64,000 nucleotides of DNA from Shewanella hanedai. GTDB lineage: Bacteria; Pseudomonadota; Gammaproteobacteria; Enterobacterales; Shewanellaceae. The position numbers were made by a program, and so were the translations under genes. Below, in pieces: positions 54,451 through 64,000 of this stretch. Under the pieces are notes generated by a model. It had not been told where the DNA came from. It ran no database searches and worked only from the letters and a program-made list of their open reading frames with translations. How positions within the stretch are numbered: position 1 is the stretch's first letter; each line of letters begins with the position of its first letter. The stretch spans positions 62,001 to 126,000 of the forward strand of contig NZ_VKGK01000002.1 of NCBI RefSeq assembly GCF_007197645.1, written 5' to 3'.

Positions 54451-54666
54451 ATGCTCAAATCGATTTTCATGTCGCTACCCAAGAATCTGGCACTTCGGAG
54501 CTTGGTTATTTTCATGGCTATAGCTTTGCCATATATAGGCCTATTTTACACCGGAATAATCTCGCAATTACCCGAGCTTTGGATGTTTATTTTATGGCTG
54601 GTAGCTTCAATTGTTTTCGGATTTGTCTCTGATGAAAATGGCCTAAAAAATCCATTTATCAGATAA
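54451..54666 (+). CDS. Small two-helix membrane protein
   Basis: This 71-residue protein has two transmembrane segments (about 15-37 and 42-60) and a charged end (DENGLKNPFIR). GAGGAGACAAGGG before the ATG is a strong ribosome binding site, which supports translation. The family is not recognised. Confidence 0.6.
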   Translation: MLKSIFMSLPKNLALRSLVIFMAIALPYIGLFYTGIISQLPELWMFILWLVASIVFGFVSDENGLKNPFIR

Positions 54667-54859
54667 CTAATTTCAACAGTCTTTTAGATTGGATTCACCG
54701 TGTTAAATGCGGAGCTTAGCAATACTCCGATACCATTACGGTTATAGGTCTCTATTACTTGTAACTCTGCTTAGTAATGCACAAACCTTTTCTTTGATCT
54801 TTCATTTCTCATTTTACACGTTATGATGCGCCTCCCTAACACATTTGAAGATCGCCACA

Positions 54860-55630
54860 ATGCGTCACATCATTACTGTTTTCGCTTTTATGTTTGCTAT
54901 TATTTCGCCTAACGTTAACGCAGAGGATCAACTGCAGCCCATCGCAATTATGGGTGCTATGGATGCTGAAATAGAAAAACTACTGCCAGAGATCAAACAA
55001 CGCCAAACTCACACCATTGCTAAAAACACATACTATACTGGTCAAATTCAGGGTAAACCTGTTGTTGTTACCCGCTCAGGTGTCGGTAAAGTTAATGCTG
55101 CAATCACCACCTATGTATTGATCAATCATTTCAACTCAAGCAGCATTATCTTCACTGGTATCGCTGGCGCTGCAGGGCCAGAATTGAATGTCGCTGATGT
55201 GGTTATCTCTACCGCCCTCGTTCAACACGATGTTGACTTAACCGCATTTGGCGCACCAAAAGGCCAACTAGACGGACATGATGATCGCTACTTCTATGCC
55301 GATAAAAAGTTGCAAAATATTGCTTTAGAAGCAGCTAAAAAAGTGGTCGGCAAAGATCGTATTCACTCAGGTATTATCGCCACAGGTGATCAGTTTATTG
55401 CTGATAAAGCCGTTGTGAGCATGCTACTCGAAGAATTTAATGCTATCGCCGTCGAGATGGAAGGTGCAGCCGTCGCACAAGTAGCCGATATGTTTGATAT
55501 CCCACTTGTAGTTATCCGCACTATCTCCGACAAAGCTGATGGCTCCGCCCATCTAGTGTATGAAGAAGCCAAACAAGTCACCGCCGATAACTCAGTCGCT
55601 ATCACGTTAAACATGATCAGCAAACTGTAA
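54860..55630 (+). CDS. Periplasmic MTA/SAH nucleosidase-type protein
   Basis: The start is placed at the first ATG (MRHIITVFAFMF); the upstream TTG is less likely. The 256-residue product has a signal peptide (SPNVNA cut), unlike the cytoplasmic MtnN. The nucleosidase fold is intact: MGAMDAEIEKLLPEI, VTRSGVGKVNAA, FTGIAGA, ATGDQFIAD, AVEMEGAAVAQVA and RTISDKAD (catalytic Asp). It would cleave methylthioadenosine or S-adenosylhomocysteine to adenine outside the cytoplasm. It is monocistronic. Confidence 0.85.
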   Translation: MRHIITVFAFMFAIISPNVNAEDQLQPIAIMGAMDAEIEKLLPEIKQRQTHTIAKNTYYTGQIQGKPVVVTRSGVGKVNAAITTYVLINHFNSSSIIFTGIAGAAGPELNVADVVISTALVQHDVDLTAFGAPKGQLDGHDDRYFYADKKLQNIALEAAKKVVGKDRIHSGIIATGDQFIADKAVVSMLLEEFNAIAVEMEGAAVAQVADMFDIPLVVIRTISDKADGSAHLVYEEAKQVTADNSVAITLNMISKL

Positions 55631-55641
55631 CCTTCACTTAG

Positions 55642-55689
55642 CCTCTTAGCCTCTTAGTCTCTTAGTCTCTTAGTCTCTTAGTCTCTTAG
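55642..55689. repeat. Six tandem 8-bp repeats
   Basis: Six head-to-tail units of (C/T)CTCTTAG, two with C and four with T at the first base, begin 11 bp after the nucleosidase stop codon. The array is non-coding. Such arrays change length by slippage. Confidence 0.9.
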
Positions 55690-55809
55690 TCACATACATA
55701 TTTGGGTAGACAGATCAGCGTTACAAGTTAAATCTAACGCAGATTACCAGAATAGAAATTGACGAATAAAACTCAATCGAAGAGATAAATAAGCTAGTGC
55801 TAGATGCGC

Positions 55810-55875
55810 CTGCGAGTTTCGGCAGCATGGATGCTGCCGTAAAGCCCACATGGATGTGCTTGGGGCGTCTCGCAG
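55810..55875. repeat. Three-way-junction inverted repeat
   Basis: Outer stem CTGCGAG/CTCGCAG encloses two hairpins, GGCAGCATGGATGCTGCC (55821-55838) and CCCACATGGATGTGCTTGGG (55845-55864). Both hairpin tops contain CATGGATG. Such 60-70-bp cruciforms are repeated elements in related genomes, but only one copy is seen here. Confidence 0.6.
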
Positions 55876-56010
55876 AAGTAACTGCACATAAGCACGCTGC
55901 AAGCGATTAGTACCAATATCATTACAGGCAGATAATCCGTCATCAAATACTAAAAAACAGAGCCAATGGATTTCCTTGCATGGGGCACTGACATTAATGT
56001 ACCAGACACA

Positions 56011-56044
56011 AAAATGCCGATGAGGAGTAATCCGCATCGGCATT
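56011..56044 (-). terminator. Terminator of rnr-rlmB transcription
   Basis: AATGCCGATG and CATCGGCATT form a 10-bp stem followed by TTTTTG on the minus strand, about 55 bp after the rlmB stop. Confidence 0.82.
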
Positions 56045-56100
56045 CAATATCACTGTGGGATACAGACTCCCAAAATGACAATAGTTAAGTTTTCAGAAAC

Positions 56101-56841
56101 TTAACTTAATCGCTGGCGTACAGCCTCAAACAAGCAAATTCCACTCGCAACAGAGACGTTCAAGCTAGACACCGACCCTGACATTGGAATCGATGCAATT
56201 GAATCGCAACCTTCACGAGTTAAACGGCGTAAGCCTTTATCTTCAGCACCCATAGCAATCGCTAGCGGCCCTTTAAGATCAGTCTTGTACAAGTCGCTAT
56301 CAGCTTCACCAGCCGCGCCCACAATCCAGATCCCTTTATCTTGCAGGCTCTTCATGGTGCGCGCTAAGTTAGTCACTTGGAATAAAGGCACAACTTCAGC
56401 TGCACCACACGCCACTTTGCTCACTGTTGGCGTTAAGCCTACAGAGTTATCTCTCGGAACGATCACACCATGTGCACCTGCAGCATCCGCATTTCGTAGA
56501 CACGCACCTAGGTTGTGAGGGTCTGTCACGCCATCCAAAATCAGGAAGAAAGGCATGTCTGTTTTCTCAACCAAAGTAAGAAGATCTTTCTCGTTGAGTT
56601 GTTTAACGGGCTTTACTCTTGCGAGCACACCTTGGTGTTGTCCGTTATCTGATTTTTCATCAAGTACTTTACGTGCTGATGTTTGCACTGCAACACCAAA
56701 CTCTGCAGCGGTCTGAACCAACGCAGTTAATCTTTGATCATCACGACCAGCTTGTACCCACATTTCGATCACGCGCTCTGGACTGTGCTTTAATACTGCT
56801 TCAACAGCGTGTATTCCAAAGGTGATATCTTGTTTTTTCAT
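56101..56841 (-). CDS. rlmB: 23S rRNA (guanosine-2251-2'-O)-methyltransferase RlmB
   Basis: This 246-residue SpoU-class knot methyltransferase has an N-terminal substrate domain ([17 protein letters not shown]) and the SPOUT motifs [33 protein letters not shown] and [20 protein letters not shown]. It methylates G2251 in the peptidyl-transferase P loop. It starts 15 bp after rnr on the same strand, the usual rnr-rlmB pair. Confidence 0.95.
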   Translation of the reverse strand: MKKQDITFGIHAVEAVLKHSPERVIEMWVQAGRDDQRLTALVQTAAEFGVAVQTSARKVLDEKSDNGQHQGVLARVKPVKQLNEKDLLTLVEKTDMPFFLILDGVTDPHNLGACLRNADAAGAHGVIVPRDNSVGLTPTVSKVACGAAEVVPLFQVTNLARTMKSLQDKGIWIVGAAGEADSDLYKTDLKGPLAIAMGAEDKGLRRLTREGCDSIASIPMSGSVSSLNVSVASGICLFEAVRQRLS

Positions 56842-56856
56842 TAATGACTATCTCTA

Positions 56857-59334
56857 TTACTTAGCTTTGCTTTTGGCCGTGCTCTTTTTTGCTGAAGGCT
56901 TTTTAGCCTTCGACTTCTTAGCTGCCGATTTTGTTTTCGTGCCTGACTTCTTTGCTCCACCACTTGGGTTCGCTTTGCCTGAATCTTTGCTCTTTTCACC
57001 AGAGGCTTTACCTGCTCCCGCTTTTGAGCGAGAACCGCGTCGCTTAGGCTTATCACCTTTTTCCGCTTTGCCTAACTTGGCGCCTTCGGCATTCACACGC
57101 TCTCTAGCAGTCATTGGCTTCTTGCCACGGCTTGGACGTTTGGATTTACCCTCTTCACCCGCCATCATCAGCTCTATCTGACGATCATCTAAGTTAACAC
57201 CTGCGACCTTAACGGTAACGGCATCACCAAGCTGATAGATTTGACCTGAGGCTTCACCCACAAGACGCTGACGCATATTGTCATACTGGAAGTAGTCACT
57301 GCCTAGACTTGAGATATGCACTAAGCCGTCGATAAATAGCTTATCTAAACGAACAAACATACCGAAGTGAGTCACTGAAGCGATCACAGCTTCAAACGTG
57401 TCACCAACGTGATCTTGCATAAATTCGCATTTCAGCCAATCACTCACATCACGGGTTGCTTCGTCTGCACGACGTTCAGTGGTTGAACACTCAACACCTA
57501 ACAAATCTAACTCTTCGAGTTGATAGTTATAGCCGCCATCCGGTGTCCACTTCTCTTTTCCTTCACCGGCTTCTTTCGCTAATAGATAACGGATGACACG
57601 GTGCAAAATAAGATCAGGGTAACGACGAATTGGCGAAGTAAAATGAGAGTATGCCTCTAGCGCTAAACCAAAATGACCTTCATTATCTGGCGTATATGTT
57701 GCCTGCTTCATGGATCTGAGCAGCATAATCTGGATCAGTTCAGCATCCGGTCTGTCAGCAATCTTCTCCATGATAGCCTGATAATCTTTAGGCGTTGGAT
57801 CAAGGCCGCCATCCATCGTCAAGCCACGCTCTTTAAGGAAATCTTTGAAGTTCGTGAGTTTCTGCTCTGATGGTGACTCATGCACTCGATAAAGGACTTC
57901 GCCCTTATGCTTTTTAACGAACTTTGCCGAGGCAACGTTCGCTAAGATCATGCATTCTTCAATGATCTTATGGGCTTGATTACGAGTGCTCGGCACAATG
58001 CTGTCGATCTTACGATCCGCATTAAACACAAATTTAGTTTCGGTGGTTTCAAATGCAATCGCACCACGTTCAGCTCGAGTTTCATCAAGGGTCAGATACA
58101 AAGATTGCAGAGCCTGAAGATGTGGCAATATCGGCTTAAGCTTATCACTCACCTCTCCACCTTCAAGCATATCAGCAACTTGAGTGTAAGTTAGACGAGC
58201 ATGAGAGTGCATCACAGCAGGATAAAACTTATAACCCGACAGTTTACCCGCAGCAGAGATGGTCATCTCAGCCACCATACATAGGCGATCAACCTCTGGC
58301 ATCAATGAGCATAATCCGTTAGAGATTTTCTCGGGAAGCATTGGGATCACTTGCGATGGGAAATATACTGAGTTACCACGAGCGCGAGCTTCTTTATCGA
58401 GTGCAGACTCTGTGCGCACGTAATGGCTCACATCAGCGATAGCAACCCATAAACGCCAGCCGCCACTTTTTTTCTTTTCAGCATAAACCGCATCATCGAA
58501 ATCGCGAGCATCTTCACCGTCAATGGTCACTAAAGGCAGATCACGCAGATCGACACGACCTTTTTTATCCTCTTCGGTCACTTCATCGGGAATAGCACGT
58601 AGCTTTTTCTCAATAAGGCTAGACCAGGTATGAGGCAGATCGTAATTGCGCAGCGCAATTTCAATTTCCATGCCTGGCGCCATCTGCTGACCGAGTACTT
58701 CAGTCACTTTACCTGCGGCTTTGACATAACGGCCTGGGCGGCGAGTCAGTTCAAGCACAACGATATCTCCCTGACGAGCACCATTTCGGTCTTCATCTGG
58801 GATCAAAATTTCTTGAGTAATACGTCTGTCGTCGGCAATAACAAATGCCATACCAGAGTCAAGATGAAAGCGCCCTACAAGCGCCGCAGCTCTTTGCTCA
58901 ACTAAACGTACTATTCTGGCTTCGCGACGTCCTTTGCGATCAACACCAGCTTTTTGCGCCAGCACTTTATCGCCATGGAAGTACATCAACATGTCACGGT
59001 TATTAATAAAGAGGTCATCACCGCCCTCTTCAAGCTTCAGGAAGCCGAAGCCATCCTTATGCCCTATGATGGTGCCGGTTAGCAGGTCCATTCTCTCTGG
59101 CAACCCATAAGATTGACCACGGGTAAACACTAGCTCACCGTCACGCTCCATAGCGCGAAGTCGACGTCTTAATGCTTCAAGCTGTTCTTCACCTTCAAGC
59201 TTGAGTGCTGCGGCTATTCGTTCACGGTTAAGGGGTGATGTTTCAGAGCGCAAGTAATCTAAAATATACTCGCGGCTAGGAATAGGGTTTTCATAATTTT
59301 GTTGTTCACGCTTTAAATGCGGATCTTTGATCAT
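56857..59334 (-). CDS. rnr: Ribonuclease R
   Basis: This 825-residue 3'-5' exoribonuclease has a winged-helix start, two cold-shock domains, the RNB catalytic core ([15 protein letters not shown] with the metal-binding Asp residues, and [13 protein letters not shown]), an S1 domain ([20 protein letters not shown]) and a very basic C-terminal tail rich in Lys, Ser and Ala. It degrades structured RNA and assists trans-translation. Length is typical. It is upstream of rlmB. Confidence 0.96.
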   Translation of the reverse strand: MIKDPHLKREQQNYENPIPSREYILDYLRSETSPLNRERIAAALKLEGEEQLEALRRRLRAMERDGELVFTRGQSYGLPERMDLLTGTIIGHKDGFGFLKLEEGGDDLFINNRDMLMYFHGDKVLAQKAGVDRKGRREARIVRLVEQRAAALVGRFHLDSGMAFVIADDRRITQEILIPDEDRNGARQGDIVVLELTRRPGRYVKAAGKVTEVLGQQMAPGMEIEIALRNYDLPHTWSSLIEKKLRAIPDEVTEEDKKGRVDLRDLPLVTIDGEDARDFDDAVYAEKKKSGGWRLWVAIADVSHYVRTESALDKEARARGNSVYFPSQVIPMLPEKISNGLCSLMPEVDRLCMVAEMTISAAGKLSGYKFYPAVMHSHARLTYTQVADMLEGGEVSDKLKPILPHLQALQSLYLTLDETRAERGAIAFETTETKFVFNADRKIDSIVPSTRNQAHKIIEECMILANVASAKFVKKHKGEVLYRVHESPSEQKLTNFKDFLKERGLTMDGGLDPTPKDYQAIMEKIADRPDAELIQIMLLRSMKQATYTPDNEGHFGLALEAYSHFTSPIRRYPDLILHRVIRYLLAKEAGEGKEKWTPDGGYNYQLEELDLLGVECSTTERRADEATRDVSDWLKCEFMQDHVGDTFEAVIASVTHFGMFVRLDKLFIDGLVHISSLGSDYFQYDNMRQRLVGEASGQIYQLGDAVTVKVAGVNLDDRQIELMMAGEEGKSKRPSRGKKPMTARERVNAEGAKLGKAEKGDKPKRRGSRSKAGAGKASGEKSKDSGKANPSGGAKKSGTKTKSAAKKSKAKKPSAKKSTAKSKAK

Positions 59335-59394
59335 TCAATATCTCAAATTCATACCTAGAACTCTATCTAGGTCATACAAATAAAATTGTATTAA

Positions 59395-60054
59395 TTATCG
59401 GGATTTCAGGTGCTCCAACTTGATCCTGGCAACGATGCTAGGCGGTATTTTCTGTTCAAGCACCTTCAATAATTCGTAGGCTTCTTTTTTGGTCGCCTCA
59501 TCGCTAAATATGCCGTTATATAGCCAGTGGTATCCCGTTTCAAAATCTCTGTAGCTACCATACCCTTCACCAAACAGTCTCACTAATAACACGCGAGCGG
59601 GTAGATCACCACTGGCCGCAGCAGGTAACACATACTGGACGGCGCGATTTTTATCTTGGAATACAAACGTACCATGGTAATAGTATTCGGCAATTCTCAC
59701 CATGGCTTCGGCACTGCCTTGAGCCACAGCGTCTCTCATTAAGGCCATTCCCCTCTGAGGATTGGCTTTCACGCATGTGCCATAGTTCAACATTTCGCCC
59801 CAGAGATATTGATAAAGTGGCTGTTTCAACACTTCGGCTCTGGCTTCAATATCCTGAACTAACTGACAGTCATCGCTTACTACACGGGCAAGATACTGTT
59901 TACTGCGAATAAGCTCAATTAACTGCTCTTGGCTATAGATATCTACAGCCTCAGTTTCAGCATGGCTTGGCAAAGGAGTCACGAGTGTCAGCAGCATAAT
60001 AAATGCAGACCGTGGCAAATTTGCTATAAAACCTATTAACTCTTTTCTTAACAT
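59395..60054 (-). CDS. motX: Sodium-type flagellar motor protein MotX
   Basis: From the Met at 60054 the product is 219 residues with a signal sequence (LTLVTPLPSHA). It matches MotX: VDIYSQEQLIELIRSKQYLA, DDCQLVQDIEARAEV, GEMLNYGTCV, Sel1-like repeats (MVRIAEYYYHGTFVFQDKNR) and YHWLYNGIF near the end. MotX forms the T ring of sodium-driven polar flagella, stabilising PomAB stators. The short extension to 60105 is unlike a signal peptide. It lies 60 bp upstream of rnr on the same strand. This supports a marine, polarly flagellated host. Confidence 0.87.
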   Translation of the reverse strand: MLRKELIGFIANLPRSAFIMLLTLVTPLPSHAETEAVDIYSQEQLIELIRSKQYLARVVSDDCQLVQDIEARAEVLKQPLYQYLWGEMLNYGTCVKANPQRGMALMRDAVAQGSAEAMVRIAEYYYHGTFVFQDKNRAVQYVLPAAASGDLPARVLLVRLFGEGYGSYRDFETGYHWLYNGIFSDEATKKEAYELLKVLEQKIPPSIVARIKLEHLKSR

Positions 60055-60234
60055 GGCTTTTCCCACAAAAATATTATCTATGTAAGTAGCGATGAGATAA
60101 AACACTCTAAAATATTAAGTACTTTATATCATCCATACTTACCATTCCCTATCCTTAATAGGTCATCGGCAGTATAGCCCATTTCTTAAGGGCAACTAAA
60201 TTTCTCTCTATTAACACGTAAACAAAGCAATAAC

Positions 60235-60387
60235 GAAGATTTATATCCATCCCTGGTAAATCTTCATAAATGTTCCTGACATAAAGAAGATTTATATCCA
60301 TCCCTAGTAAATCTTCATAAATGTTCCTGACATAAAGAAGATTTATATCCATCCCTAGTAAATCTTCATAAATGTTCCTGACATAAA
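60235..60387. repeat. Three tandem 51-bp repeats with internal hairpin
   Basis: Units at 60235-60285, 60286-60336 and 60337-60387 differ at one base only (CCCTGG versus CCCTAG). Each contains GAAGATTTA and TAAATCTTC around 13 bases, a 9-bp hairpin. The low divergence points to recent expansion. Confidence 0.95.
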
Positions 60388-60406
60388 AAGACCGCTTGCG
60401 CGGCCT
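60386..60406 (-). terminator. Rho-independent terminator of purA
   Basis: On the minus strand GGCCGC-GCAA-GCGGTC is followed by TTTTT, right after the purA stop. It abuts the third 51-bp repeat. Confidence 0.85.
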
Positions 60407-60414
60407 CTAAACAA

Positions 60415-61743
<1,329 letters not shown>

Positions 61744-61776
61744 TTAGCAGATCTATAGGGGCGGTAGGCAAGTCAT

Positions 61777-61965
61777 TTATGAAAAAATAATCAACAAAAC
61801 CACACCAGCGGTTACTAAACCACCACCTAAACGTTGCAGAAGCTGCTGATTTTGATTCGAAATATCTTTCAAATATGCTCTCCAACGATTAGGAAACAAA
61901 AGCGGCCCAATCCCTTCAATAATAAGCACGATCCCTAGTGCAAGCATGATTAACTGGAAAGACAT
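61777..61965 (-). CDS. DUF2065 (YjeT-like) small membrane protein
   Basis: This 62-residue protein has two transmembrane segments (about 4-22 and 44-61) separated by NRWRAYLKDISNQNQQLLQR, the DUF2065 layout. It sits directly upstream of purA, the same location as yjeT in E. coli. Function is unknown. Confidence 0.85.
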   Translation of the reverse strand: MSFQLIMLALGIVLIIEGIGPLLFPNRWRAYLKDISNQNQQLLQRLGGGLVTAGVVLLIIFS

Positions 61966-62053
61966 AATAGTGAGTTCCTAATAGTAAACAATCTGTATCG
62001 ACTTTTGCATATTTTAGCCAAAACCATTCAGAATGATATAAATTTCAGGCAAT

Positions 62054-62081
62054 AAAAAACCCAGCATAAGCTGGGTTTTTT
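62054..62081. terminator. Terminator of rplM-rpsI
   Basis: AAAAAACCCAGC-ATAA-GCTGGGTTTTTT is a symmetric terminator 20 bp after the rpsI stop. Confidence 0.92.
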
Positions 62082-62099
62082 GTATTCTGAAAGCGAAAA

Positions 62100-62492
62100 T
62101 TAACGCTTAGAGAACTGTGGCTTACGACGTGCTTTACGTAGACCAACTTTCTTACGCTCAACTTTACGAGCATCACGGGTAACGAAACCAGCAGCACGTA
62201 GAGATGGACGTAGTGACTCATCAAGTTCCATCAACGCACGGGTAATACCGTGACGTATTGCGCCTGCTTGGCCAGTGTTACCACCGCCCTTTACAGTAAC
62301 AACGATGTCTAACTTGTCAGTCATTTCAACTAGCTCAAGTGGCTGACGAACAACCATACGAGAAGTTTCACGACCGAAATATTGATCAAGAGGAAGCTTG
62401 TTAACAATAATGTTACCAGTTCCTACTTTCGCAAATACGCGAGCTGTAGATGTTTTGCGACGGCCTGTGCCGTAGTACTGAGTTGCAGCCAT
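62100..62492 (-). CDS. rpsI: 30S ribosomal protein S9
   Basis: This 130-residue S9 ([35 protein letters not shown]) has the C-terminal [17 protein letters not shown] tail that reaches the P-site tRNA. It follows rplM by 14 bp, as in the conserved rplM-rpsI pair. Confidence 0.98.
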   Translation of the reverse strand: MAATQYYGTGRRKTSTARVFAKVGTGNIIVNKLPLDQYFGRETSRMVVRQPLELVEMTDKLDIVVTVKGGGNTGQAGAIRHGITRALMELDESLRPSLRAAGFVTRDARKVERKKVGLRKARRKPQFSKR

Positions 62493-62506
62493 TAGCTTAA
62501 TCCCGT

Positions 62507-62938
62507 TTAGATATCAAGAACTTGAGGTTGTTGTGCAGCGTGGTTATGTTCTGTACCAGCGTAAACTTTAAGTTTACGGAACATGGCACGTCCTAAAGGA
62601 CCTTTAGGTAACATACCCTTAACCGCTTTCTCGATGATCATTTCAGGCTTATGAGCTTGCAACTTTTCAAAAGTGATTTGCTTAATACCACCAATGAAAC
62701 CCGAATGCGAGTAGTACACTTTGCCTTTCGCTTTATTACCAGTAACAGTAACTTTCTCAGCGTTAATAACGATGATGTAGTCACCGGTGTCAACATGAGG
62801 CGTATACTCTGGCTTGTGCTTACCACGTAGACGTGATGCAATTTCAGTAGCGATACGACCCAAAGTTTTACCTTCAGCGTCGACGACGAACCACTCGCGA
62901 GTGACTGTCTCTGGTGTAGCAGTAAAAGTAGTCTTCAT
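62507..62938 (-). CDS. rplM: 50S ribosomal protein L13
   Basis: The start is placed at [12 protein letters not shown]; the five extra residues of the longer frame are not in the family. The 143-residue product contains [53 protein letters not shown] and [11 protein letters not shown]. It is the first gene of the rplM-rpsI operon. Confidence 0.97.
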   Translation of the reverse strand: MKTTFTATPETVTREWFVVDAEGKTLGRIATEIASRLRGKHKPEYTPHVDTGDYIIVINAEKVTVTGNKAKGKVYYSHSGFIGGIKQITFEKLQAHKPEMIIEKAVKGMLPKGPLGRAMFRKLKVYAGTEHNHAAQQPQVLDI

Positions 62939-63199
62939 TTTACAAAAACCCAATGTTAAAATTCTGTCTCAAATGCTCTATCAATTATTTGATAAAACAC
63001 AAATAGTGCCATTCCCCGCCCCTTCGAGCAAAGAATTAGGCTTTACAACTTCCATCATATAGACGGAGTAACGAGGGCAGGTGGCGGATTATAGACAAAG
63101 CTGAGCTAAAAATCACCTAATTTTTACAATGTAGGTAATTTAAATCGATCTTTACCGTTATCTCATTCATAACAGTGGTCAACAGCCCCGTTTTTAATG

Positions 63200-64000
63200 T
63201 TACGGAAGGTGCTCTAAAGCGAGGTAATCATGGGACTGCATCTCCGTTAACCGTGAACGACAGCGTCTGAATTCAAAGGTCAATAAACCTTGGATATAGA
63301 TATCTTCAAGGGAGACTTCAGCAGAGAGGATTAGCTTAACATTACGTTCATAAAACTCATCCACCATCGCCAAAAACCGGCGTGAAATATCATCCCCAGT
63401 CAGCTTATCTCCCATCTGCTCTACGCCGCTGAGTAACACCGTATGGTAGAGACACGCCAGTTCCATATAATCGCGCTGACTTCTGGGGCCATCACACAAA
63501 TCTCTGAAATTAATCAGCAACACGCCCTGAGCTTGTTGTCTAATGGCAATATTACGTCCATCAATATCGATTTCGGCCGTTGAAACTTCTGACTCTGGTG
63601 CTAATTTTTCAAAATAACTAAGCAGGTTTTTATCAGCCTGAGTATCAAGGGGGAAATGATAAATCTCCGCTTGTTCTAAGGTACGTAATCGGTAATCGAT
63701 ACCTGAATCAACATTTAACACTTGGCAGTTTTTATTAATTAATTCAATCGCTGGCAAAAATCGAGCGCGCTGCAAGCCATTGCGATATAACTCATCGGGA
63801 ATGATATTAGAGGTTGCGACTAACGCGACTCCCTCTTTAAATAATGCTTGAAATAAGGTGCCCAGTAACATGGCATCGGTAATGTCCGAAACAAAAAATT
63901 CATCAAAGCAGATGACCTGATATTTTTCTGACATCTGTTTAGCAATAACAAGCAGCGGGTCTCTTTGCCCCTTTAAATTATCGAGGTCGAGATGCACTTG
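63200..64000 (-). CDS. zapE: Cell division ATPase ZapE (AFG1-like), C-terminal part
   Basis: Only the C-terminal 265 or so residues are in the window. Features of the ZapE/AFG1 ATPase are present: Walker B with the DEF signature (VICFDEFFVSDITDAM), a sensor region (VALVATSNIIPDELYRNGLQ, RFLPAIELI) and a terminal FEFRRCRSRLTEMQSHDYL. The P loop lies beyond the window edge. ZapE associates with the Z ring. It is upstream of rplM on the same strand. Confidence 0.92.
   Translation of the reverse strand, partial: QVHLDLDNLKGQRDPLLVIAKQMSEKYQVICFDEFFVSDITDAMLLGTLFQALFKEGVALVATSNIIPDELYRNGLQRARFLPAIELINKNCQVLNVDSGIDYRLRTLEQAEIYHFPLDTQADKNLLSYFEKLAPESEVSTAEIDIDGRNIAIRQQAQGVLLINFRDLCDGPRSQRDYMELACLYHTVLLSGVEQMGDKLTGDDISRRFLAMVDEFYERNVKLILSAEVSLEDIYIQGLLTFEFRRCRSRLTEMQSHDYLALEHLP

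Larger units (their letters stand above)
55690..56100. other. Spacer with a cloverleaf-like structure and the rlmB terminator
   Basis: No credible gene is visible; a minus-strand frame of 99 codons runs through the structured part and is probably chance. It includes a branched inverted repeat (55810-55875) and a terminator (56011-56044). Confidence 0.55.
60106..60414. other. Spacer with three 51-bp tandem repeats
   Basis: The 309 bp between purA and motX hold three 51-bp repeats (60235-60387) and the purA terminator. A minus-strand frame of 65 codons crosses the repeats, which keep frame because 51 is divisible by 3, but there is no other sign that it is a gene. Confidence 0.7.

Noticed and set aside
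55744..56043. 99-codon minus-strand frame between the nucleosidase gene and rlmB
   Set aside because: It runs through a cloverleaf inverted repeat and a terminator, and its codon use looks random.
56841..57056. Minus-strand 71-residue frame at the end of rnr
   Set aside because: It is a shadow frame of the repetitive Lys/Ser/Ala-rich tail of RNase R.
60155..60352. 65-codon minus-strand frame over the 51-bp repeats
   Set aside because: The repetition explains the open frame; no start signal or downstream support.
60235..60387. CRISPR array
   Set aside because: The units are directly adjacent with no variable spacers, and no cas gene is present.

Overview
The window reads as chromosome of a marine gammaproteobacterium, most likely Shewanella. 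The support is the block nudF / DUF1249 / cpdA next to tolC, the DUF2333 and TIGR04219 proteins, a periplasmic PCu(A)C protein, an S46 peptidase, the sodium-type motor protein MotX, and the operons rpsF-priB-rpsR-rplI and rplM-rpsI. No rRNA, complete tRNA or CRISPR array was found. Species assignment is not possible from the sequence alone.

Left flank (1-8.46 kb): housekeeping and envelope genes. They are cpdA (cut by the window edge), a DUF1249 gene, nudF, tolC, an outer-membrane barrel gene, a DUF2333 gene, a copper chaperone, an enoyl-CoA hydratase family gene, a small-membrane-protein cluster with a PspC gene, and dusA.

Integrated island (about 8.465-42.414 kb, 34 kb): a tyrosine integrase sits head to head with dusA, and the two ends carry the same 16-bp dusA core (8465-8480 and 42399-42414). 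The displaced native 5' end of dusA is still readable at the right end, and the island supplies a new start and ribosome binding site to dusA. Inside are: (a) a degraded left part with an IS200 tnpA remnant, a secreted protein with a chitin-binding-like tail and a 919-residue secreted protein; (b) a phage P2-type early module (Ogr-like activator, gpA-like HUH replication endonuclease, small genes, PrtN-like and CII-like regulators, a Cox-like protein, a CI-type repressor with a doubled DNA-binding domain) with no capsid, tail, terminase or lysis gene; (c) a series of minus-strand cargo modules (EEP-fold nuclease with a partner; small ORF, NdpA-like protein, membrane coiled-coil protein and DUF900 hydrolase; a 220-residue protein; an AlbA_2/Schlafen-type protein; a 272-residue protein), several of which end next to a dispersed palindromic repeat family; and (d) a chemoreceptor gene and a porin gene between two inverted, inactivated copies of a 1.3-kb RAYT/IS200-like element. 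This layout resembles a phage satellite or a phage-derived defence island, but no function of the cargo is shown by sequence alone.

Right flank (42.4-64 kb): ordinary chromosome. It holds cheX, an Omp85-type barrel gene, alr, dnaB, an S46 dipeptidyl-peptidase gene, the rpsF operon, a DUF481 gene, a broken barrel gene, an SPFH protein pair, a periplasmic MTA/SAH nucleosidase gene, rlmB, rnr, motX, purA, a DUF2065 gene, rplM-rpsI and zapE (cut by the window edge). Intergenic curiosities here are an 8-bp tandem repeat, a cloverleaf-like structure and three 51-bp tandem repeats.
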